This document shows positions 25,732 through 46,700 of a stretch of 64,000 nt of DNA, one piece after another; within the stretch, counting starts at the first letter, position 1, and every line of letters begins with the position of its first letter. Below the pieces are notes generated by a model. That model was not told the DNA's origin and did not search any database. It saw nothing but the letters and a program-made list of their open reading frames with translations. Source of the DNA: Thunnus maccoyii (taxonomy: Eukaryota > Chordata > Actinopteri > Scombriformes > Scombridae); NCBI RefSeq assembly GCF_910596095.1, contig NC_056540.1, forward strand, positions 19,060,501-19,124,500. Direction: 5' to 3'. Made by a program: the position numbers and the translations under genes.

Positions 25732-27112
25732 ACGCTGTGTCCTGTGAGATTTCTCCTGTACTTTTCACACGGCTGCTCTAACTGATGATCTTTTTGAAAT
25801 TTGCCCCACTTGCACTTGAATTTAACGTGGTAAATTTGACAAGAATCAGACAAGACGCACGTTAGGAATCGATCCAAAGTAGCGTGGATTTCAACAGAGG
25901 GGTGTTATGTTTTTTTATCTGCTGAACTCCAAACAGTGTCTGCATTTACTCCATCAAATGTATCATCAATTACATGATTAAACCAAAGGAAAGCAAAAAA
26001 GATGCATGATGTGTTAAAACTATACTTAAAAGAAGCACATTTCAGTATCTTTTATAAAGTTGTATAGTTAAGCGAGACATCTCGTCCATTAGGTTTTCAG
26101 TGCAGCTAGTCACTACAATAGCTATTTCATAGACAAAACACATTTTCAACAAGAGTGGAGGAGCTAATCACAGAGACATGCTGCTGTAGTAATAAGACAT
26201 GTTGACTCTGGCCTCAGTGGTTGGGAAGTATTGTCATAAACATAAAGGATGATGACTGAAATAACTTAGTTAAACAAATTCAGCCTATTCTTCCACTGAG
26301 ATTAACCATATATTGATAAAACAAAACAGTCCAGACAGTATTTACTCCTCATATTAACAGAAAACTCCACCTCAATCTAAATTGCAGCTCTCAGATCATG
26401 TTTGAGCCACGTCTGAGCTCTTTTGTGGATGAACTAATGGTGAAACAACACACAGCTTTTATTTAACATTTAGTAGAAACATCCAGTTACGTTTGAACCC
26501 CTAAACCTTGGGCACTATGTGTTAAAAGGGTTTTATCTCCTCACAGTTCTTTCCATGTTAATATAAACCTACTCAAATTAAAGCTGAGGCTTGGCTCTTC
26601 AATTTAGTATCCATATTTTTATTTCAAACTGAATGTGCTGAAGGACAAAAAATGTCACTTACAGTCTGGACTGTATTTCTCTGGAATTTACTGCTTTAGT
26701 TGTAGTTGTAGAAAACAAGCAGTAAAAAAACAAATTGTGAAGGATAATAGTAAGATAGGTTTCACATGAAGCAGGATTATGGATGAGACACAGACCAACA
26801 AGGTCTAAGTCAGAATCACAGTTGAAGATGAGGTCTGGTTGTACCTGCTGCACTTCAGCACCACGGACAGCTCCACAGCCTGGCTAAAGAGAAGGGAGCT
26901 GTCCAAGTGCTGAAGCCAGGAAACACACACACCACTAATAAACTGAGGTTTTTCTTGTGTTTTGTGGCTCATTTGATCTTTCTCTCTATCAAACCAACAT
27001 ATTTAAAGCAGGTCATAAGCACCACATCCGCTGATCAAAACAAAAATTTCTGTTTAACTTTACTGAATGCTGAAAAACAACAATGGACACAAGATTCAAA
27101 TTCAAAGTGATT
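25732..27112. other. Spacer between convergent 3' ends
   Basis: Lies between the exchanger and dpf2 poly(A) signals. Both strands have only short frames without protein character. No repeat family or RNA gene recognised. Confidence 0.5.
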
Positions 27113-28255
27113 TTTATTTCAGTCAGGCTAAATCGGCTTCATTACCAAAGAAATGTAAAAAATAAAAATAGTACAACAAAGTACATCATTTTACAAATAC
27201 TCATAATGGAGGTCGGACATATCAGAATAATCAAATAAATTCAAACATGTCACAGTCATAACAAAAATAGAAAAAGTCAATACAGTACATAGAATGCATT
27301 AGGAGCTATATACTTGAAGTGTTTGCTATACCATAGACTTTACAAAATTCTACTAGAAAAAACTCCCAATACCAATGACATAACAGGTTATATAAAATGT
27401 AAAAAAAAAAAAAAAACAACCAAAAAAAAAACCAACTGATGTGTGTGTGCATTCATACAGGTGCAATCTGCATGCAAATCTGCCTCAGTGTGACGAATGA
27501 TAAAAGCAGCTACAGTTTGTCATCGACTGTGTGTGTGTGTGTGATCAGTTTGACAGCGGCTGTTTAAGAAATGACTCGTTTGAAGGTTGACGTCGCTGCC
27601 AAACTGGTTTCTAAAAACGCTAGCACAAAAGACATCTCTGAGAAAAAGGAATGCGCCTTCATGGTTACAACTTTCATATATTGAACACACAGCAGGCTAA
27701 AATATGGAACCAGTATCAGTTTCCCCCGATAAGAACAGCATTATCTAACTTCTCAAAAAAAAAAATCTTGTTTTTCCCATATAAGACAATGTAGCTCTGT
27801 CGGATGAGGAAATAATGTAGAAAATGTGATGAATGTTTTAGTCTCATGAGCTCAACCGACTTACAGTGTATGCTCAGTGTTGTAGTGTTTCGTTAAATAA
27901 CGGAATCAGCAATTAAAAGATGGTTAAAGTAGCAAGGCCAAAGATTTTGTGCTACCAGCTTAACGAGTCGAAGCCAAAAGTTGTTGTTTTTTTGTTGGCA
28001 GGAACTTAAGACTCAGTTTTGACCATCTTTGATGTGGAATGAAACAAAGCTGGTTTAAGTGACGATGAAAAGCTCTGCGTGGAGCAGAGTGACTGGTCGT
28101 TGTCGTGTGTCATTTCCTGTGACGATGGACCTTGGCACTGACCGGCTCCCCTTAAGGGAAACCTCATCGAACAGATAAATGCTCCGATGGATGAGACAAA
28201 AGTACACAGACAAATGTCACTACAAAAGTCCACTAGTAACCAGAACAGTACTATC

Positions 28256-28283
28256 AATAATAATAATAATAATAATAATAATA
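28256..28283. repeat. (AAT)n microsatellite in the dpf2 3' UTR
   Basis: About nine AAT units, read directly. Transcribed as (ATT)n in dpf2 mRNA. Confidence 0.95.
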
Positions 28284-28569
28284 CTCCTTGACAACAGGAT
28301 TCATTTTGAAAATACATATACAGTATGTGGTGATGTTTTCTGTTCCCCACATCCAGGGAGTAAAAATAGATAATTTGGCAGAAAAAAAAAACAAACAAAC
28401 TGTGGTCTCCACAGTCCACACTGTGTCTTTGAGTGTGAAAGGGTGCAGATAATTAGCTGTGATGCTAATCCGTTTGCTCCTGGGAGCTCCCATGGAGACA
28501 GCAGTTACTATGGTTACTGCATGCTCTCTTGTCTCTGTATCTAGTGTGTGTAACAGTCCAGGAGAGAGA

Positions 28570-28577
28570 GTGTGTGC

Positions 28578-28611
<34 letters not shown>

Positions 28612-28616
28612 GTGTC
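28570..28616. repeat. (GT)n microsatellite in the dpf2 3' UTR
   Basis: GT run with one TTT interruption, transcribed as (CA)n in dpf2 mRNA. Confidence 0.95.
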
Positions 28617-28906
28617 TACACTGTATATACACGCACAATATTTACTTGTTGGACAGCAAGCCTCGGGGGGCTTTGCAGGCAGGTTGGTAGTGACGGTTTG
28701 ATCCCCACGCTGACTGGTCTGAGGTCTGTTTTGGTTTTGAGTCCCCCCGGTCGACACTTGTGAAGCCGATCTGCAGTCTGGCTCAGCTACAGCTGGACAG
28801 AGCCTGAAACTCTGTCCTGAGAGAGGAGGTCTGACGTTTTTGCTCGGGGGTGGGGTCCCGTTGCAGAGGGGGCGGGACTGGGGGGGTGGTGGTGGTGGAT
28901 GTGATG

Positions 28907-37655
<8,749 letters not shown>

Positions 37656-37663
<8 letters not shown>

Positions 37664-37706
37664 GTTTGCTTGTTGCGGTTGTGTGAAGTGCCACTGCGCC
37701 TGCGCA
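37656..37706 (-). promoter_or_regulatory. dpf2 core promoter motifs (YY1 at the start codon, NRF1-like site upstream)
   Basis: On the minus strand AACATGGCGGC (37666-37656) is a YY1 consensus overlapping the dpf2 ATG. TGCGCCTGCGCA at 37695-37706 is one base from the NRF1 palindrome. Both suit a TATA-less housekeeping promoter. Binding is inferred from sequence. Confidence 0.55.
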
Positions 37707-38888
37707 GAGCCGTTAGTGGCCGTTACTGCCTCCCGCGGTGGAAAACAGGAAGTGCAATTTCTTCATGATGCTGTTGGATCAATGGGATCAATGCAGCAGA
37801 ACAAGAGGAGGGTTTTCTTCTTCTTTGAGGTTTGTTGGCGGTTGGAAAACAACGAATTGGTGCATTACCGCCACCAACTGGTATGGAGTGTGGACCACAA
37901 TGTGGTATTCACAATATTTATTTTAAAAAACTCAAATATTCTCAAATTAGTTAGTCTAAGATGCTGAAATAACACTTATTTCTTGAGTTGTTTTGCAGAA
38001 TATCTATTAGATCAAAGTGTACTTTTATGTTTCTGAGGTTTTGAATTAGATGCCTTCTTTCTGCCTCATATTTCTGACAGTGTAGCATAACATGCTCTAC
38101 TGTTTCTTCTTACCCACAGCGTTCACATCCACTTATATTATGTTTACCTATTTTGAACAGTGTAATGTTTAGTCCAGTGTGTCCAAATCTAAATCTTGAT
38201 ATTATTATCTCATCTCTTTCTCCCACTTTCCTTTGAACTCTGTAAAACCATCATCCTTTCCTCTCTTCCTCGCATTGCTTTTGCCACTTTTCCTTCACCT
38301 TTCCGTCTCTGTTTAATAATGCTCCTGATTTCTGTCTTGCTGAAGCTGATTGCCAAATCAATGTGATTATTTTTGGTGGCCTCTTTTGCAACCTTATCTG
38401 CCATTTAATTTCCTTTGTTATTGTCCTTCTTCTTTCTTGTCCTTATTAAATATGCCAACTCTGTTCCTCTACCCAGATCTCTATATTGTATTTCTTCCTT
38501 TAAAAATATCATACACCCTCCTCCACTGCCCTCATTTCTATCTCTGCGGATACAATCATAGCCTTTAATAACAAAGTCTAACATTGGCTTAAACCAGGTT
38601 TCTTGAGCACATATGATTTCTGGTTTCTTTGTAAGATCTTTAATGAATCCTTTAAACTCTTGGCCACTTGCGATTAAACTTCTTGCATTTCATTGTAGAA
38701 TAATCAGATTGTCTTATCTTTTATTTATATACTCCCAGGATACATCTTTTATACCCAAAAACTTCACAATTCACAATTATTTTAATTTTCTCTTTTGTGT
38801 TTGACTTGATTGATACAATTGATTACATAGGCAATGAACAAAATCATCTTATCCACTGTCAGTGCTGTGTTAGTTTTCTCTATTTGAG

Positions 38889-39310
38889 CTACTTATGATC
38901 TTTAAAATTGGTGAACTTTACCCTCTTTACTGCCTCTTCATAACTTATGTTGTCAACAGCTTTCACTTGCTCAATTTCCACAGCCGTCTTCCTGACTTCA
39001 CAATCACCATAAGTTATCCTGCGTTGGCCTCCACAATTACAACATTTATGCTGCAAATTATTTCTACAGTGTTTAACTCTATAATCACCTCCACATTTGG
39101 GACACCTCTGCTTTCCTTTGCAAACCGCTGTTATATACCTCTGGCATTTGTAACAGAGAAGCAGGTGAGGGATATAGGGCCTAACTGGGAAGCTCATACA
39201 TCCAATTGTAACTTTTTCTGGAAGTACAGACTCCTGAAACTCCAAAAGAACAGAAAAACTATCGACCCTTTTGCCATTAATTGTTTTTAGCAATCTCTCT
39301 TTATCTACAG
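38889..39310 (-). pseudogene. LINE ORF1 (gag-like) C-terminal half with zinc knuckles
   Basis: Open for about 134 codons on the minus strand. Key motifs are PEKVTIGCMSFPVRPYIPH, then a cysteine-rich CYKCQ...CPKCGG...CCNCGG series, then AVDNISYEEAVKRV. In the family this nucleic-acid chaperone coats the element's RNA. The N-terminal half is separated by the LTR insertion, so it is not functional here. Confidence 0.8.
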
Positions 39311-39505
39311 GAATACCTGTTATCAGTCCCTGTCACTCTACTCTTACCCAGAATCCTTTCACTGACAACAATGAACCAGTCTACACTCCTACAACACAAA
39401 CCAAAACAGTAGCAGCTGCCTGCCACAGAAGGTTGCAACACACCAACTTAATCCAGGCCAGTTTACCAGAACAGGCCGAATTATGCTAAAGCTAATCTAC
39501 TCCTG

Positions 39506-39523
39506 ATCCCGAACGAGCCCCCA
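39506..39523 (-). other. Primer-binding site complementary to tRNA-Pro
   Basis: The minus strand reads TGGGGGCTCGTTCGGGAT directly after the LTR (spacer AG). This is 17 of 18 bases of the standard tRNA-Pro primer site. Seen in sequence; tRNA identity from established knowledge. Confidence 0.8.
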
Positions 39524-39525
39524 CT

Positions 39526-39845
39526 TGTCACACACAGGCTCAATGCATGTGATAAAGAGAGGAGATAAGTCAGGTTAAAGTGCCAATTGAATGTTTTATT
39601 AGAAATAAAACAACATAACTATTTACAAATGTGTATGCAGCAAAAATGTCAAAACAAATCCAAAACCCAGAGAGATGTGGAGCGAAGCCGAGAGAGAGAG
39701 ATAATGAGACCAGGCAGGTAGTTAAAACCTTGGTTAAGACCTACACAGGTGTCACCATATTATCTTAACTACCCTCCCTGACAACAAGCTCCTGTAGGAC
39801 ATGGTCAGTTGAACCACTGCAGGCAGAAAGGGAGGGGTCCTAACA
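39526..39845 (-). mobile_element. Solo 5' LTR of a retrovirus-like or gypsy-like element
   Basis: On the minus strand the segment begins TGTTAGGACC and ends TGTGTGACA, with a poly(A) signal (complement of TTTATT at 39595-39600). A primer-binding site follows two bases later. About 190 bp of leader (to about 39315) remains, and no gag, pol or env is present. It lies inside LINE ORF1 in the same orientation. Non-coding relic; whether retroviral or gypsy cannot be told from an LTR. Confidence 0.75.
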
Positions 39846-39901
39846 CCATTTTCTTGCAAATACTTTCAATATGCAAAGCTTTATTTTTCTGTTCTTCCGT
39901 T

Positions 39902-40324
39902 TTACATGTTACCAACAAGCCTCCATCTCTCAAAATCGTAGCCATTTCCACCTCTCATAGCTTCTTCTTCTTCAATACCCTCGACTATCGGATTTAGATT
40001 AACACGCTCATCCTCCTTTCTGAATTTAAGGATTATTGTAAATTCCTCTCTCACAACCTTTTTGCGAACAACTCTACTGTCTTCATCTGATCTGTCCTCT
40101 TCAAAGCTTCTTTTAATGACTCGGCTCACTTCATCTCGCCTGTTTTTTTCTCCCTTTCCTCGTCCTCTCCCACTAGAAACTGGAATCCAGTCATCTAAAT
40201 CCATATCACCATTTTCATATACTACCTGGGTCGCCATCCTGATGTAGTCACAAACCAGTTTATGCCAACCGCCAAGTCCAAAGTCCTGAAAATCGTTGTC
40301 CATGAGAGTGTTGCGATGAGACAA
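39902..40324 (-). pseudogene. LINE ORF1 N-terminal half
   Basis: Open for 140 codons from MSHRNTLMDNDF, acidic/basic and low in hydrophobics, with EEFTIILKFRKEDERVNLNP, the conserved lead-in to the ORF1 RNA-binding region. It stops where the LTR-bearing segment begins. Assigned by position and by the FTIILKF motif. Confidence 0.65.
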
Positions 40325-40330
40325 AAGATA

Positions 40331-42061
40331 TTTAAAGATCTTCTAATGGTCAGTATGAATAGAAGGAGTGATTACGGCAATAAAAAACTATTTCAATGTT
40401 CATTTGGGCACCTGACTGCTGTGAAAGTAATTTAACAATGGTAATCATTTATATATCTTTCTCCTCTATCTATCTCCTATTGTTTTCTGTATTGTCATGC
40501 CCTTTAAGACAGCTGGGTTGCAACATGAAACCTGGGATATCTATAGGACACTTGTAAGCAGGTTATTTGTGTCAGTTGATACCTGGTCCACACACCGATC
40601 TGCTGTGTCTATCTACAATATTAGCCTACTGCCTTTTAAACTGTGGACATAAATGGAGATGTTTCGTTTATTCCTGAAACTTGATAACATACCTGTATGT
40701 TGTCATTCTTGTAATGTATATCTGTGAAGACACTCTACACCTAGACTGAAGGAGCTTTGAGCCATAATCCTATTTAAAACCTGTTTACTGACCTTTGACA
40801 GAAGTAGTTAAGAACTGGCTGACGGCCCGGTTGGTAGATAGAAATATCTTAGAAATATTCTCTCTCAGAAATATTCTGCATCGTACTTCTGACTGTATTT
40901 TTAATTACATTATTTCAAAACCTGCTGATGCTCTTTTTGTGTGTTTATTGAGTGACAAGGCAATTTTCCACAACACTATTGTTTTAAGACAGGCTTAAAA
41001 AATTGTGATTTTTTTTGTTTGTTTGCTTATGTGTCATGATTTATGAGGTGAATGCATCACCTCTGCTTCTTATTACATTTTCATTACTACTGAGTGTTTT
41101 GCCAAACCTTAGGCATTACATTTTACTATTTTATTTTGATTCTTTGTATATACAGTATATCACGTGCAAATAAAGACAGTTTTGATGATAAATAGTTGGC
41201 AGTTGCTGCTCATATTGACACATCAACAGCAGTAGAGAAGCAAAAAGTGCTGCACTAAGAGTGTTCATGAGCCAAGAACACGATCTAATGTGAAACAAGA
41301 TTGTAGTATGTCTGTAGTATAAATATTTTAGGTATCAGTCTCCCCACCTTAATTATTTTAGTTTATATATCCCATGGGGAAATTTGTTTTGGACTCCGCA
41401 CAGTTCCGCAATAAAACAGCACAGAGCAACAACACAGACATGCACACATTATGAAATCCACCAATCATAAAAAAACATAAAACATGAAACCAGCAGCGTG
41501 AAAAAAACAGGAAACAGAAAACCGGCAGCTGCATGAGGGCGTTGTGCAGGGAGGTCGAAGCTGCAGCTCACAAAGTAGGATGTTGGATGCTTACATGATG
41601 CATATTTCTAATAAAGTTGTTGTAGGAGCTATTTATTACTTTGGTTGTTATTTTATTACTAGTATTGTTTGATTTTTATTTATTTACTTAAGATTAGATT
41701 TCAATAGTATTTTTTTTGTTAGGTATTTGTTTAGTTTAATTATTTGCTTGTTTAGAATATTTAATTTAGTTTAGTTTTCATTTTATTTTGTGAATTGCGT
41801 TGCATTATGGGCACCTGAAATTTTGTAGGTAGGTAGGTATAGGACCAGCATGCACCTGGGTGGGTCTATGGTTTTTAACCAGAGCAAGAGAACCAGCAGG
41901 TACCATGAAATGCAAAAATTTTGCAAGGACTTCTTTTGTGTGCGTACACCACATGCCCTTGGTGCGTCAGTGGCCCTTTGATTCTGTTTGATTTCTGTTT
42001 GATTTTGATTCTTGACCACTACAGTTGTGTTTGATCAAGTTCCTAAACTGGATCAAGTTCC
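40331..42061. other. Repeat arm followed by unassigned sequence
   Basis: 40334-40440 is a single arm of the palindromic element described at 748-1110 (GGTCAGTATGAATAGAAGGA). A weak LINE-tail-like motif (CCCATGGGGAAATTTG) lies near 41370. The rest has no coding potential and no recognised family. Confidence 0.5.
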
Positions 42062-42621
42062 AGTAGGGGAGGACAGGGTAAACAGAGCCAGTGGGTAAAA
42101 TGAGCCACCCCCTTTATCTAGGTAACTATAAGCAAAAGTAATCATGTGACCACAGATTAAGAAAGAATAGTTAACATTCCTCAATCCATCTTGGACTAAA
42201 GCACATGGAGAGAGTGGTCAGAAAAACAGAGCAAAAAAAAAGATTCTTGCCATGCCAAGTGAATTCATCATGTTACTAAAGTTATCAGTCTTGTATCTTA
42301 ATTAAAAAAGATAAGTTTTAGACATTATTACATGTTAATTTAAGTCAGTGTAAACTACAAAACAAGTCATAAACTTAGCATAACTGTGGATCTGAGCCAC
42401 TGTGTGAAACAGTTTTATCAAAATAGAGGTTGTGTAGTAAAACGTGCCAGTGACATTGGGGCAAGTTGAGTCAATGGCTCAGTTTACCCCCAAAAATGAT
42501 TTTAGGCTAGAGACACTGTTCATGTTAATGTTTGATCACTATTACAAGTGTTACAATGTTGATGAATAAATACCTAATTGTTGACTAATGTTAAATTTAA
42601 GCCACAAACAAACATGCTGTA

Positions 42622-43210
42622 TATACAGACAGATGACAAATTAAAGGAAAAGCCAACATAAAGTGTCTTAGTAAGGTGTTGGGCCACCATGTGCTGCCAG
42701 AACAGCTTCAATGCTCCTTGGCATTGATTCTACAAGTCTCTGAACTCTTCTGGAGGGATGATCATCATTCTTCAAAAAGATATTTCCTCATTTGGTGTTT
42801 TGATGATGGTGGTGGAGAGCGCTGTCTAACACGTCAGTCCAAAATCTCCCATAGGTGTTCAGTTGGGTTGAGATCTGGTGACTGTGAAGGTCATAACATA
42901 CGATTCACATCATTTTCATACTCATCAGACCATTCAGTGACCCCTTGTGCCCTGTGGATGGGGGCATTGTCATCCTAGAAGAGACCGCTCCCATCAGGAT
43001 AGAAATGTTTCATCATAGGATGAAGGTGATCACTCACAACAACTTTGTATTGATTCACAGTGACCCTTCCGTCTAAGGGGACAAGTGGACCCAAACCATG
43101 CCAGCAAAATGCCCCCCAAAGCATAACAGAGCCCCTAGATCCCCTCACGGTAGGGGTCAAGCATTCAGACCTGGACCGGTTTTTCTTTTAATTTGTCACC
43201 TGTCTGTATA
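42622..43210 (-). mobile_element. Internally deleted Tc1/mariner element with both TIRs
   Basis: The ends share a terminal repeat of about 24 bp: TATACAGACAGRTGACAAAT on the left, and the same sequence as reverse complement on the right. A TA flanks each end as expected for Tc1 insertion. The minus strand between carries the C-terminal transposase. Confidence 0.9.
42820..43160 (-). pseudogene. Tc1 transposase C-terminal fragment
   Basis: The minus strand translates to SVMLWGAFCWHGLGPL (catalytic region), [12 protein letters not shown] (second acidic residue) and, past a stop, [15 protein letters not shown] (third acidic residue), all hallmarks of the Tc1 DDE domain. The N-terminal DNA-binding half is missing and there are in-frame stops, so the copy is dead. 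Confidence 0.85.
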
Positions 43211-43709
43211 CACAAAAGCACATTTACACACATATTCTTTCTGTATCTAACACACAAAGATCACAGTTTAATCTTTACTGAAAGTGTTTAGGTAACATGT
43301 TGAACAGCAAGACGCAAACATATGGTTTTACTTAAAAGTACAAGTTTTTGCCTTTGTTAAATTGATGGCATTAATAAAGTTCAAAATTATTTTTAATTTT
43401 ATAATTAATTTGTTGATTTTGTGTAATTTTTATATCAGTATTTAATGGTAGCACTATTTTCCCATAGAGCGCTCATTTTACCCCTACCTTGGGGTAAGTT
43501 GTGCCATTGGACTAACTTTTTTTGATGGCTCATTGTTCTAAAACCATAATAATTAGATAACTTGTTTAATTTCCATGGGTACACAACAACCTGAGGTATA
43601 TATAGTAACTATTATTTGAAACAAATACACTTTCATTTTGCAGTAAAATCATCAAATGTAAAAAGTGGCTCATGTTACCCCGTTCTCCGCTATAGGAACT
43701 AAGTATAAT

Positions 43710-46700
43710 GAAGCTGCATCTATAAGTGTGCACTGCTTGATGGGTATTTTTGGGATAACAGTGGCAGCCAATTTTTGCCCTGTGCCTCCAAACAGCCCTG
43801 TCTATTGTTTAATCTCTTTATCTTTGTTTCTTCTTTTTTTCCCCATCATTTAAAATCATGACACAAATCCTCCAGCTGTGGATGAATCAGCTCAGATGCC
43901 ATTTCAAGTGGGCTGGACAATAGAGTTACTGTACAGTTCTGTCTTTCACCCAGATATAATCATGAGCCTTTCCTAACCGGACAAACACACCACTGTCAAC
44001 AAACACACCACTCTCAACTGGCCTGTCAACTTTGCTTCCAATTTCCAAACTGGACAAATATATCAGCTGTTCTGGGACTGGTGTCAAAACTAAATAAATA
44101 CGGGGCAAGATATAGACCCTGCAGTTACATAATCAACCTTCATGGTAATATCACACAGATGTAAGGACATTTTAAGTTTTTAGTCATGTCTCTGTTAAAT
44201 AATATAACTCCTTCTTATGAAGCATTCACAGTATAATATAGTTGTAATCATATATAATCACATATGTTCAGTAGTTTAAAATACATTTATGAACAGTTTC
44301 AAAAGTACCTGTCAATGATTTGTACATGCTTATAAGCAGTTAAAAAATGAGTTAAAAAACACTGTAAAATTGTTATCAGCCAATATATAAATGTCAGGAG
44401 ACTCATGATAGAAATTTTTAGTCCCTATAGTGTTTTTTCTCTTGACACCTTGGCTACTACATTACTCACCATGCAATTACATAATGTCATTTCCTAGGCC
44501 CTCAACACTTTCACATCCTCCTACTTGCCATGTGTCAAGTGGCTTCAGCACAATTTGTGTGTCTAGTTTAGGTTTTAGATTTTTCTTTTTTTCTTTTTAG
44601 TTAAAGGATATTTTGTATTTATTTTATTTTAGATATCCGTTTCTTTCTTATTTTAATTTAATGGTTTTATACTGTCATTGTCATTTTTATACTGCAAATA
44701 TGTTAGTTACACAACTACTGTTTATATTTCAAAAGATGTTTAATTTTGCAACGCTCATCCCTGCTGTTGCTAAGAAATACAGCAAGATATTCACATCAGT
44801 GAATCATAGGTAGTTTCACTTTACTTCACAATGACTGGACAACATTAACAAGTATTGAATTGTGAATGTACAATCATGAAGAATACACTTGCATAAGGAA
44901 ATGTTTCCATCATAATGCACCGAGTTCTATATCAGATGCACATTCATGCTCAACAAGAATAAACAACATGTGTTATAAAATGTCCAAATGTCTCCTGACA
45001 AGTACTCTAACATTTATCAGTAAAGCATACATCGTGCACACTTAACTTAAGTTCCCTCACATTACTCACATTTGAAAACGCTACTAAGTATTTATTAGTG
45101 CATTATTTAGATTTACTGAGTTATCTGGCTGTCAGGACTTTTTTCATGAGTCTACGTTCCAGTTCTGTTGAGGTTCCAGGTTTTACTCAACAGTTATGGA
45201 GACAACCTGCACCTGAGCGCAGTTCTCAATATACAGTTAACAGTTATGCTCAGCAGAAAATACACACTGATTTTATCAGTATAATATCCAACAGCACATT
45301 GGAAAGTAGTTCATAGTTGCAGGAGGTGGACAAATTAATGGGTGTACACTCGATTAGGGTTTGAATTGTTCATAAAGTGCTACCAGTTTTATTTATTATC
45401 AACATTGCCCAATGTTTGGGGTTTGGAGGGGTGGAGAGTCACATCTCTATCTACACATGATTGGTCCAGAACATCTCTGGCAGGGCTAAACTGACTTTAA
45501 AGTGGATGTTTTCCAAACCTAATCTTGTGGAAGGAAACTGAGCTCCCAAGATAAAGGTTGGCAGGACGAGGCAGTGGAGTGGTGGTAATTTCCATTCACG
45601 TAGAGATTGTTGTCAAAGCCTTCAGTATTTACTCTGTTCCCACTTCACTCCAGGTTTTCTGCTTCCTGTTTGCTCCTCACTCAGGCCCGGTCTCCACAGG
45701 ATGCAAAGTGGACTTCTGTTCACAGTTCAAAACACAATTCAGTAATACAAAACATCAGATCTGACAAAATAGATCTCACTGTCACACCTGATAATATTAA
45801 ACTGCACAAGAAGCCAAGATGACAGATAGATATTTTGTAAAGAGCTCATTTTTACACAGGAAGGTAAAATATGAGTCAGTTTGTATTGACACAAGGTGGT
45901 TTCAGCATAAGTGGGACATTCAAGCCTTTGTATGTTTTACTGGGTAGAGCCAACACATTTTATCTATCCTGAAGTTTAGCCACAACTCTCCTTGTCACAA
46001 TCATGAGCAACGAACAATCATTGCTAATGGTGTGATGTGGTAACGTTCGGCATTGCTGCAACTGAACAGAGACTGTTTGGCATGTGCTCAGGAAAACACA
46101 AATGAATTATTTGACCTTAAAGAACATTATTAAACATGATTTAAATATAAATTGGCCAGCTATCGCAACCATGATATTTAATGAATTTAACTTTGATCAC
46201 AGTTCAGTATAAGAATGCTCAATATTGTCTTTATTTTTCCTGGAAACTGTATTTTTCTCACTTTCCCGCTTGCTGAAGGTGTTAGCGGCACAGTGCTTTC
46301 ATGTAGAGTGGGGTACTTTTCTAAGTGTATTTCATATAGTATTCATGTTCTGCAAAAATAGATATTTTAGTTTAATAATGTACAAGTTTGTTGAGACAGT
46401 GGCTCAAAATTTTAAAGCTGTTGTGCAGAAGTTGTTAACTGTAGTTCACATCAGATCAAGAGTCTCCTATATATAGCCATACATTCAGGGAAAGGCAAGG
46501 AGAAAAAGGAATGCAAAAACTTAAGAAGGGAAGATAAAGCATCAACACAAAACATATCAGAAGGTGAAAGAAAAAGAACAAGTTAGGAAGAACAGAAAAG
46601 GAGTCAAAATAAGCCAGTGGATTGATATAAGGAGGAGTTGCTTGAGTCAGGGCAGCAACCCAAGTTGAGATTCCTTGCTAGGGCATAAATTAATTTTCTA

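Larger units (their letters stand above)
27113..28906 (-). other. dpf2 3' untranslated region
   Basis: Reading on the minus strand from the dpf2 stop, the first strong AATAAA is the complement of TTTATT at 27113-27118. The UTR contains a (GT)n tract at 28570-28616, an (AAT)n tract at 28256-28283 and, just after the stop, a C-rich stretch (G-rich on the plus strand, 28870-28898). The 3' end is inferred from the hexamer. Confidence 0.55.
37970..40330 (-). mobile_element. Degraded, internally deleted non-LTR retrotransposon with RNase H (I/Nimb-like LINE), interrupted by an LTR
   Basis: Read on the minus strand. ORF1 N-terminal part runs 40324-39902. After the LTR insertion, ORF1 resumes at about 39310 and continues to 38889 with gag-like zinc knuckles (RCPKCGGDYRVKHC, KCCNCGG). 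ORF2 starts near 38700 with an AP-endonuclease N-terminus (NARSLIASGQEFKGFI, PEIICAQETWFKP, GSGGGCMIF). It then jumps near 38405-38440 straight into the RNase H end (MADKVAKEATKNNHIDLAIS) and a C-terminal zinc-knuckle region. The whole reverse transcriptase is missing, and stops and frameshifts are scattered. Clade assignment rests on the RNase H plus knuckle pattern. Confidence 0.85.
42062..43698. mobile_element. TIR element rich in GGGGTAA/GAGCCA motifs, host of a nested Tc1
   Basis: The left end CAGTAGGGGAGGACAGGGTA and the reverse complement of the right end, CTATAGCGGAGAACGGGGTA, pair as imperfect inverted repeats, each followed by GAGCCA. Internal GGGGCAAGTTGAG and CCTTGGGGTAAGTTG motifs echo the ends. 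No transposase is visible. The central 590 bp is a Tc1 insertion. Superfamily unassigned. Confidence 0.6.

Noticed and set aside
46225-46476. 83-codon plus-strand frame rich in hydrophobic residues
   Set aside because: AT-rich chance frame with no homology recognised and no gene context.
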